Assembly (NCBI GenBank): GCA_964607765.1
Contig: CAZSNT010000249.1
Span: 1-11,334, forward strand
Direction: 5' to 3'
DNA: 11,334 nt
Source: CAZSNT01 sp964607765
Lineage (GTDB): Bacteria; Verrucomicrobiota; Lentisphaeria; Oligosphaerales; JABHEG01
Position numbers and translations under genes: made by a program
The notes under the pieces: generated by a model
Databases searched by the model: none
Seen by the model: the letters and a program-made list of their open reading frames with translations, nothing else
What the model was told of the DNA's origin: nothing
Shown: positions 5,524 to 11,334 of the stretch, piece by piece
Position numbering within the stretch: the stretch's first letter is position 1
Layout of the letters: each line of letters begins with the position of its first letter

Positions 5524-8500
5524 TCACTTCCCCTGCCAGCACTGCACGTCGCCGTTCTTGAGGACCATGTAGAGACGGCTGTTGGCGGCGATCACGCCGT
5601 CGAAGACCGGCGGCGCGGCGATCTGGTACCTCTGTTTCACTGATCCGTCCGCTTTGTCGAGTGCCATGAGGACACCACCCCGGCCGCCGGCGAGGGCGGC
5701 GTCCTGCTCCCGCATCGCTTTCGCCGCCGCCGACTCCTCCAGGCGGATGTCAGGCAAGCTCTCGTCCAGGACATCGGGTGGGCCGGCCGCGAAAAGGGCG
5801 TCGCCGGCCAACACGAGTCCGGTGGCCAGAAGCGGCGCTTGCGTCTGCCAGATCACGGTCTTGCGGGGCGCGCGCTTCTTCTTGGCCGCCTTGGTTCTGT
5901 TGCCGTCCTTTCGGGGGGCGGGAGGTCTGAACGTCTTGGCTTCGGCGAACAGCCGGTACTCCATGGGCGTGGTCCAGTTGAAATACCTCTGTTCCCGGCC
6001 GAACCCGTAGACGTTTTCGTCGTCGTAGACCAGTATGCGGCCCGCCGGTGAACTGCCGCCGGTCCTGCTGTAGCCGTGGCGGTGGGAACAGTGTGAGCCG
6101 TAGACCCAGTAGGAGCGATGGAACCAGGTATCGTCGAGGAAGCCGTAGGATGAGAACAGGTGATCCCTCACCTCGCCGGGGATGCGGTTTCTGAGATTGC
6201 TCTGCTGACCATAGGCTCCCACTGAACTGGCGGGGAGCAGCATCTTCCTGATGGTGTATCCCTCAGGCTCAGACGCGGCGGGCGGCTGGGGGTCGGTTGG
6301 CGGCGTGTCCGGGGCCGGGGAGAACACAGCGATCGATTCGCCGCCAAGGGCGCCGACTTCGACGGCGCCGGCATAGACCGTCTCGCCGCCGCCGGAGCCC
6401 GTTTTTGCGAACAGCGCAACACGGGCGTTGGGGCAGTCGGAATCATACGTGCCGAGCGTCCGCATTCCCTTCCCGTCCAGGAGGTCGTAGCTGCCGGTGT
6501 ACCGGGCTTTGCCGCCTTTGCCGGCGCCCTCTTCGACTTCCAGACGGATGATGATCTTCGCCGCGTTCCCGGCGTCTTTGATGATATGGGGGTTGTGATC
6601 TCCGTTGCCGTGGATCTTGACTGTTCTCTTGGCCGGGAAGTTGTTGACCTCCAGGCAGAAATCCGGCAACGAACCGTCTACCGCATCGTAGACAGTGATC
6701 CCTGCGATCTTCTGGTGCTCTTGGCGACCGGCAAACTCGAATTGCGCCTGGGCGTACCACTTCTCAGCGGCCGGTTTGTCCATGTAGGCGAAGGGCGCGC
6801 CGTCCCTGTCAACCCACATGTTGGTCCGTCCCTGGGTTGAGAGGACCAGCCGTTCGTTCTCCGCGTCAAAGGCGACCGAGGCCCGTGCGGGATCGGGCAC
6901 ATCCCTGCGGAATCGTGTGCCCGCGATACTCTTGGAAGCAGGGGCTGCTTGATTGCCGTCATCGTCGACTTTGATCAGGCCGGCGCGCATGAAAATGAAC
7001 CCGTCCGATGCCGAGAGGATGTCGGGCAAGCCGACCATGCGTTTCTCTTCAGCGCCGGAAAGAAGCTCGCCGTCGTCGGACGTGCCGGTGAAGGTCTTGT
7101 GTGCCAGCACTTCGCCAGTTCGCGGATCCAGGCAGTAGAATTGGAGTCCGCCATCAAGAAAGACCGAGCGGCCGGCCACAAACCACGCGTGCCCCTCGCG
7201 GATCAGGACGCTGCCATGCACGGGCCAGACCGATTCGGGCTGGCCGAAAGCCATCAGATGCCGGTCCACGGCAACTGCGCGGAACTGCCAGACCAATTCG
7301 CCGTCGGTCGCCCGCAGGCAATAGACGGAACCGTCACGCCCGCCAAACAGGACCAGCCCTTCGTGAACGGTAGGCGGCGAGTCGATCCGTCCTTCGGCGG
7401 TAAAGGTCCAGGCCACTGCCCCTGTCTCTTCGTCGAGCGCATGGAGGATGTGGCTGTCCACGCCCGCGACATGGACCTTGCCGCCGGCCGCCACGGGCGC
7501 TGTCAGCTTGCCGCCGATCCTGGCGCACCACGATTCCCGCAGGTCTGTCGGAACGCTGCTTGCAGCGACTCCGGACCTGGCGGCATTCCCTCTGAATGTC
7601 GGCCAGTCGCCCCGTTGTTCGTTGCGGGCCGTCTTCGCGCCATAGGCCGGGCCTCTGGTCAGCGCGTTCCTGGTCACGTCGATTATCCCGCCGGCCCGCA
7701 TGGGGCTCCCCGCCAGGGCGTTCAGTCCCGCCAGCTTGGTGTCTGCGGAACAGGCGCAGTTGTGCATGGGCGCGTAGAGCAATCCGTTGGCAGGCATGAT
7801 GCCGTAAAGGCAGGCACCCCGGACCCAGTTATGGATCTTCCAGTGCTGCGTCTTCGTGTCGACGAATTCCACTCCCTCTCTGGAAAAGAGCAGGTAGTTC
7901 CTCGTCGCTTTGGCGGGGTGGCAACGGGTATGGATGAACCACACCGGATCCTCAATGTCAGGGGCGCTGTCAAACACTTCCTTGCCGGACAGCAGGTCCG
8001 TTCCCACAACGTGGTTGTTTTTCGGATCCTTGGGTTTGAGCCAGGTGTTGAACGGCGATACCACGGTCTTGCCCACGATGAAGACATCCTGGGGAGACTG
8101 GTACCCAGAGGTGTACTGCGGCGCTTCCCACAGCAGTCTGCCGTCCTCGGCCCGGATCCCTACCATGGTGTCGGTCTGCCCCTTCATGTGCTGGCCGTAC
8201 TTGCTGCCGCCGGCAAACACAACGACCCCGTCTCTGACGGCCAACGACGGCATGAAACCGGTGGGTATCCCTTTGCGGTGGTCGACGGCGGCAACCGGTT
8301 GCGAGGTCCACCGCTCTGCACCCGACCTCTTGTCCAGGGCGACGATGCTCTCACCGTTGTGGAAATACACCGAGCCGTCGTCAGCGGCGAGCGTGCCCGG
8401 CAGCATCTTGGAGGCAACGGTCCACACCGCCTTGCCCGAAGCCGTGTCGAAGACGAGCAGTTCCCGGTCCCACCCCTGCCAGAGGGTGTTGACAGGGTTG

Positions 8501-9522
8501 CCCGGCGCCCGGCCCTTGTCGGCATAGAGCAACCTTTCCCGTGCTTCCTCTTCGGTCCGGGGCGAGCCCTTGACCACAAAGAGGAGGCCGTCGGAGAGGA
8601 TCAGCTCCCACGTGTTCTCGGTCCCGTCGTACGTTCTGATTGTTCTGCCGGTGGTCGCATCGATCTCCGACACGCGTTCCCGGAGGCCCAGGGTGGTGTA
8701 GACCCGCCCGTTGCCGGCGACCAGACGGCGCGGCAACTGGGCGGGCCCGCTCTTGAGGGGGGTGAACCGTGTCCACCACTCGGGGATGTCCCGTTTCCAG
8801 AGAACGGTCCCGTTGAAGGCGTCGCGCGCGATCAGCTTCCACTTGGCCGGCAGCATGATGGAGCTGATGGCACCCTCATCGAACACATAGAAGAGCTTGC
8901 CGCCGGCAGAGACCATGGCGTTCATACTGGTCATGTGGTCATGGTGACGCGCCCAAAGCGGCCCGCCAACCCACTGATGATGCACCGGTGGAGCCACCAG
9001 CGTGTCGCTGCTGACCGGGTTGCCGGTCGCGTCGTACATGTAATGGGACCAATCCGCCATGGTCGCGGGACGGGGCTTGACGACCTTCTCCCAGTCCCCG
9101 CCCGCCTTGATGAGCGCCGTCCCACCGGGAGTCAGAACCCGCATGATCTCCTGGTCCGACAGCGATCCCCTGTCCTCAATCACCAGGAGATTGACAAGGT
9201 GATCGACGTACGGGAGCGTCGCTCCATCCCACTGCTTTACAGAAACAATGCCGTACTCTCCCAGGGATTGGATGTGCCTGCGGGCCGCGCTGACGTTGAC
9301 TGCCGCGCTGTCGAGCCCCTGAACCGGGCAGCCTGCCGATTGGTGCAGGGCCGCGGTCAACGTGCCATCTCCACAGCCGACGTGGACGATGAAACCGCCA
9401 CATAAGCCGGCTTCTTCCAGGATTGCCTCGGCCCGGGAGGCGCCAAGAACGCTTGCCGTACCCAGAGCCAGAAACAAAATGGTGAGGGCGCCCTTCTGAG
9501 CATGGTGGTTGATCGTGGTCAT
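5524..9522 (-). CDS. Secreted SAM-methyltransferase-like / PQQ-type beta-propeller fusion protein
   Basis: This 1332-residue protein starts with a signal peptide (about 1-28, hydrophobic GALTILFLALGTASVLG). Residues 32-150 look like a class I SAM-methyltransferase core: HVGCGDGTLTAAL at 47-59, LDSA at 70-73 ending strand 2, and MRVLTPGGTALIKAG at 128-141. From about 156 a PQQ-like propeller begins, with WVGGPLWARHHDHM at 184-197 and repeats such as DAFNGTVLWKRDI, DTASGKAVWTVAS and RAEDGRLLWEAP. Conserved cysteine motifs follow (RCHPAKATRNYL near 533-544, GACLYG at 569-574, HNCACS at 587-592). A second propeller half restarts at DWPTFRGNAARSG (639-651). A beta-rich insertion of roughly 908-1075 and a basic linker (1199-1222) precede the last repeats, which end at 1332. 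This architecture recurs in PVC-like bacteria, function unknown; the propeller may bind a quinone cofactor or a ligand. AGAGGA lies 6 bases before ATG 9522. It converges on the hydrolase. Confidence 0.9.
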   Translation of the reverse strand: MTTINHHAQKGALTILFLALGTASVLGASRAEAILEEAGLCGGFIVHVGCGDGTLTAALHQSAGCPVQGLDSAAVNVSAARRHIQSLGEYGIVSVKQWDGATLPYVDHLVNLLVIEDRGSLSDQEIMRVLTPGGTALIKAGGDWEKVVKPRPATMADWSHYMYDATGNPVSSDTLVAPPVHHQWVGGPLWARHHDHMTSMNAMVSAGGKLFYVFDEGAISSIMLPAKWKLIARDAFNGTVLWKRDIPEWWTRFTPLKSGPAQLPRRLVAGNGRVYTTLGLRERVSEIDATTGRTIRTYDGTENTWELILSDGLLFVVKGSPRTEEEARERLLYADKGRAPGNPVNTLWQGWDRELLVFDTASGKAVWTVASKMLPGTLAADDGSVYFHNGESIVALDKRSGAERWTSQPVAAVDHRKGIPTGFMPSLAVRDGVVVFAGGSKYGQHMKGQTDTMVGIRAEDGRLLWEAPQYTSGYQSPQDVFIVGKTVVSPFNTWLKPKDPKNNHVVGTDLLSGKEVFDSAPDIEDPVWFIHTRCHPAKATRNYLLFSREGVEFVDTKTQHWKIHNWVRGACLYGIMPANGLLYAPMHNCACSADTKLAGLNALAGSPMRAGGIIDVTRNALTRGPAYGAKTARNEQRGDWPTFRGNAARSGVAASSVPTDLRESWCARIGGKLTAPVAAGGKVHVAGVDSHILHALDEETGAVAWTFTAEGRIDSPPTVHEGLVLFGGRDGSVYCLRATDGELVWQFRAVAVDRHLMAFGQPESVWPVHGSVLIREGHAWFVAGRSVFLDGGLQFYCLDPRTGEVLAHKTFTGTSDDGELLSGAEEKRMVGLPDILSASDGFIFMRAGLIKVDDDGNQAAPASKSIAGTRFRRDVPDPARASVAFDAENERLVLSTQGRTNMWVDRDGAPFAYMDKPAAEKWYAQAQFEFAGRQEHQKIAGITVYDAVDGSLPDFCLEVNNFPAKRTVKIHGNGDHNPHIIKDAGNAAKIIIRLEVEEGAGKGGKARYTGSYDLLDGKGMRTLGTYDSDCPNARVALFAKTGSGGGETVYAGAVEVGALGGESIAVFSPAPDTPPTDPQPPAASEPEGYTIRKMLLPASSVGAYGQQSNLRNRIPGEVRDHLFSSYGFLDDTWFHRSYWVYGSHCSHRHGYSRTGGSSPAGRILVYDDENVYGFGREQRYFNWTTPMEYRLFAEAKTFRPPAPRKDGNRTKAAKKKRAPRKTVIWQTQAPLLATGLVLAGDALFAAGPPDVLDESLPDIRLEESAAAKAMREQDAALAGGRGGVLMALDKADGSVKQRYQIAAPPVFDGVIAANSRLYMVLKNGDVQCWQGK

Positions 9523-9718
9523 GGATCGTCCTCTCTCCAGCGGTTCAGGAGTGCTCCGTGTTCGGAATGGGGTCGAAAAATAAGGCGGCAGGCAACGTTG
9601 AGCAACCCCTGTCCCTCGCCCGTGTTCTCCGCCCCGCGAATCCAGCGCACTCCCCGTTCGCCACGGTCCGGCACAGGCCCAGATCAGTGGAAAGCCCGTT
9701 GGGGCACAGCCGGAGTCG
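9523..9718. other. Spacer between orphan ORF and propeller gene
   Basis: Apart from the propeller gene's ribosome site and the weak promoter at 9577-9605, I see no gene, RNA or convincing terminator in these 196 bp. The orphan gene upstream is read in the same direction, so read-through into the propeller gene cannot be excluded. Confidence 0.5.
9577..9605 (-). promoter_or_regulatory. Possible sigma-70-like promoter for the propeller gene
   Basis: Read on the minus strand, TTGCTC (9605-9600) and TATTTT (9582-9577) are separated by exactly 17 bases, and the -10 box lies 54 bases before the ATG. The AT-rich patch is the only one in this GC-rich spacer. The -35 box matches the consensus at three of six positions and the -10 at four of six, so this is a weak call. 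Confidence 0.3.
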
Positions 9719-10297
9719 CTATTCCCGCCACCATTCAGGCGTTTCGCTGTCCCAGTCCGGGCCGTCCGTCAGGGGCGTCAGCTTGAGGTCGTCCGGGTGC
9801 GGCTTCATCCGCGCGAGCACACCCGTGGTCGTCTCCCGGAACCCGATCGAGTCCAGTGCTTCCTGCGGGAGCCGTGGGTCCAGAGGATTGAACGCGAACA
9901 GAAAATCCAGGTCCGGGAAGAAGAAGTCCGCGACCGTGTCGAAGTCCACCACATGCAGAGGCTTACCCTCGGCCGGGATCGGCGTCCACGCCTCGACGTC
10001 CCCTTCGGCACGCAAGCGCATGCTGTCGTTGTACAGCTCGCAGTGCGCCTCCAGCATGAAGTACAGCAGCAGCATGTGGTAGTCGTTGATCCCGAACACC
10101 GCCGCACGGCGCGACGCAGTGCGCAGTTCGGTCAGCGCCTCGCGCACCGCACGCACGCCGCCGAACAGCTTCACGACATCCTCCGGAAACGGATGCAGCT
10201 CGCACGTCTCGTCGCGCAGCATGTCGATGGTCAGGTCGAACGCGTCGTCCAGCAATTCAGTGAACACGCTGTCCGGTCTACAGGCAAAATGCAGCAT
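9719..10297 (-). CDS. Acidic hypothetical protein next to the integrase remnant
   Basis: I do not recognise this 192-residue protein. It has no signal peptide and no convincing membrane helix. Residues about 10-95 look helical (FTELLDDAFDLTIDML, then a KLFGGVRAVREALTELR segment, then NDYHMLLLYFMLEAHCELYND). The second half looks mixed, with VVDFDTVADFFFPDLDFLF near 114-132, and it ends in an acidic, Trp-rich tail (DWDSETPEWWRE). The overall charge is strongly negative. The start is well supported: GGAGGAG sits 8 bases before ATG 10297. The ribosome site begins only three bases beyond the stop codon of the integrase remnant, and the start codon lies 17 bases from it on the same strand, so the two were probably one transcript. 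A passenger function of the mobile segment is possible but is inference from position only. It is too acidic to look like a simple DNA-binding protein. Confidence 0.72.
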   Translation of the reverse strand: MLHFACRPDSVFTELLDDAFDLTIDMLRDETCELHPFPEDVVKLFGGVRAVREALTELRTASRRAAVFGINDYHMLLLYFMLEAHCELYNDSMRLRAEGDVEAWTPIPAEGKPLHVVDFDTVADFFFPDLDFLFAFNPLDPRLPQEALDSIGFRETTTGVLARMKPHPDDLKLTPLTDGPDWDSETPEWWRE

Positions 10298-10305
10298 CAG
10301 TGTCG

Positions 10306-10312
10306 CTCCTCC
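10306..10312 (-). promoter_or_regulatory. Strong ribosome binding site for the orphan ORF
   Basis: GGAGGAG on the minus strand, 8 bases before ATG 10297, is a near-ideal anti-SD match. It lies in the 17-base gap after the integrase stop, so the orphan frame is translated independently of the broken integrase frame. Confidence 0.7.
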
Positions 10313-10314
10313 AA

Positions 10315-11258
10315 CTACAGCGAATCCAACGGGCTCTCCGCATCACCCAGCAGTTCGGGCAGAACGTGCGTGTAAATCATCGTCGTTTCAAGGCGTTTGT
10401 GCCCAAGGTACTGTTGCACCTGGCGGATGTTCACCCCCTTGATCAGCAGATGCGTGGCAAACGAGTGGCGCAGCGTGTGTGGTGTGGCGTGCTTCACGAT
10501 TCCTGCACGTTGCACTGCCTTGTGCATCGCAGACTCGACGACCTTCTTGCTGATGTGATGGCGCCTGATCTTCCCACCACACGGATCCCTGGAGAGATTG
10601 CTCGCGGGAAACACGTATTGCCAGCCGAACTCACGCGGCGCAGCCGGGTACTTGCGCGCCAACGCGTACGGCAGATAGACCTCGCCGGCACCCGCTGCAA
10701 GATCCTCCGCATGCAGATCCCTGACCTTCTGCAACTGTGCGCGCAGCCTGTCCTGTATCCGCTTCGCGTCAAGTACTCCCGCACGCTCTGCGGGTCCCGC
10801 GGGTCCACGCCGCGCTCGGCCGCGTAGCGGAAATACGCAGCCACGCAACGCGTGTAAGTCTTCTCAGTGCTGTAGGGCTGATGCCGGATGCGGATCACTT
10901 CGCGCAGCTGTGCCAACGCCTGCGTAAGCTCCGCACTCAGGTCGCACACTGTCGCTTCGCCGGCCGACACTTCGGTCGACTTCGCGCTGTCCCTGCCCAG
11001 GAAGACACGCTGGTAAAGCTGAACTGCGTCGTCCGCTTGCTCGAGCTGCCAGTCCTCCAGACGGCCGTCGCGGCCCAGCTCATTCAGAAAACACAGTCGC
11101 TGATCGTCGTCAGAAAACCGGAACTGTGCCGTCGGCGCTTTGAGGAAACGCTCGATATATCGCACGTAGTAAGGAATGCGCTTCGCTGCGACGAACCCGC
11201 CGTACTCGAGGTATTCCCTATACTCCTGCAATACCTGATTGATGTCACACCGTTCCAT
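10315..11258 (-). pseudogene. Integron-type tyrosine recombinase with internal deletion and frame change
   Basis: Two frames join near 10765-10775. The N-terminal part (11258 to about 10771) starts with MERCDINQVLQEYREYLEYG, an extra SAM-like region of about 115 residues. It is followed by the core-binding start IRHQPYSTEKTYTRCVAAYF and stops making sense after SVREYLT. The C-terminal part (about 10773 to 10315, next frame) resumes at RLRAQLQKVRDLHAEDLA and VYLPYALARKYP, WQYVFPA, KIRRHHIS and HTLRHSFATHLL. It continues with YLGHKRLETTMIYTHV, including the nucleophile Tyr (codon 10374-10372), and ends SPLDSL. The LPYALARKYP, WQYVFP and RRHH blocks are characteristic of integron integrases. The segment between, about 150 residues in relatives, is absent. 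It includes the rest of the core-binding domain, the first catalytic arginine (GLR.sE) and the KG.KDR lysine. The recombinase is therefore inactive. An excellent ribosome site (AAAGGAGGAGGG, 11276-11265) precedes ATG 11258. Confidence 0.85.
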
Positions 11259-11286
11259 TGGCTTCCCTCCTCCTTTCGGTTGTAGG

Positions 11287-11334
11287 GCGCAAATCCGTTG
11301 TCCAACCTAAGCGCAAACGGTTATCACACAACGC
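11287..11334. repeat. Imperfect direct repeats upstream of the integrase
   Basis: GCGCAAATCCGTTGTC (from 11287) and GCGCAAACGGTTATC (from 11311) begin 24 bases apart and align with one gap and two mismatches. Between them GTCCAAC (11300-11305 region) fits the RYYYAAC core of integron recombination sites (GTTGGAC on the other strand). In integrons the attI site lies in just this position, upstream of the integrase. The window ends here, so this could equally be promoter DNA. Confidence 0.35.

Noticed and set aside
6949..9405. An 818-codon open frame on the plus strand, antisense to the propeller gene
   Set aside because: It is a by-product of GC-rich codon use. Its translation has no recognisable motif, while the opposite strand encodes a coherent signal peptide, methyltransferase fold and propeller repeats.
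9719..10315. Orphan ORF as an integron gene cassette
   Set aside because: It lies downstream of the integrase and on the same strand, and no attC-like palindrome flanks it. Cassettes are normally on the other side.

Overview
The window is GC-rich bacterial chromosomal DNA. It holds seven genes or gene remnants plus one partial gene at the left edge. No tRNA, rRNA or CRISPR array is visible, and no gene-free stretch exceeds 300 bases. Several families here are common in Planctomycetes, Lentisphaerae, Kiritimatiellae and related environmental lineages: a giant secreted methyltransferase/PQQ-propeller fusion, a Gfo/Idh/MocA oxidoreductase, an SGNH hydrolase with a conserved HFN-W-GLHDL block, and a long-N-terminus integron-type integrase. 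I infer a PVC-superphylum or similar environmental bacterium, but I cannot place it more finely.

Layout from left to right. Bases 2-118 are the 3' end of a plus-strand gene, probably of the DUF4159 type. Two 39-bp tandem copies (period 43) and a small hairpin follow. On the minus strand, a multi-pass GT-C-type glycosyltransferase-like membrane protein (2940-1348) is read into a Gfo/Idh/MocA oxidoreductase (1351-308) through a 4-base stop/start overlap. A 203-bp divergent spacer separates these from a second, unrelated-looking GT-C-like membrane protein on the plus strand (3144-4691). It is followed 75 bp later by a secreted SGNH/GDSL hydrolase (4767-5489) that has a TGA exactly where the family has tryptophan. 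That gene converges on a 1332-residue secreted protein on the minus strand (9522-5524), with a hairpin in the gap. This protein combines a SAM-methyltransferase fold, a two-part PQQ-like propeller and an inserted beta-rich domain. The right end has a minus-strand integron-type tyrosine recombinase, broken by an internal deletion and frame change (11258-10315). A strongly ribosome-bound orphan ORF (10297-9719) lies 17 bases downstream of it.

How they may work together. Three or four products act in the membrane or beyond it: two lipid-linked-sugar-type glycosyltransferases, the SGNH hydrolase and the propeller protein. The oxidoreductase would act on a sugar or sugar-like substrate in the cytoplasm. 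This fits an envelope or carbohydrate theme, but no dedicated pathway can be demonstrated. The integrase remnant and orphan ORF look like a decayed mobile segment. The least explained items are the TGA-for-Trp position, the orphan ORF, the domain inserted in the propeller protein, and the integrase deletion.
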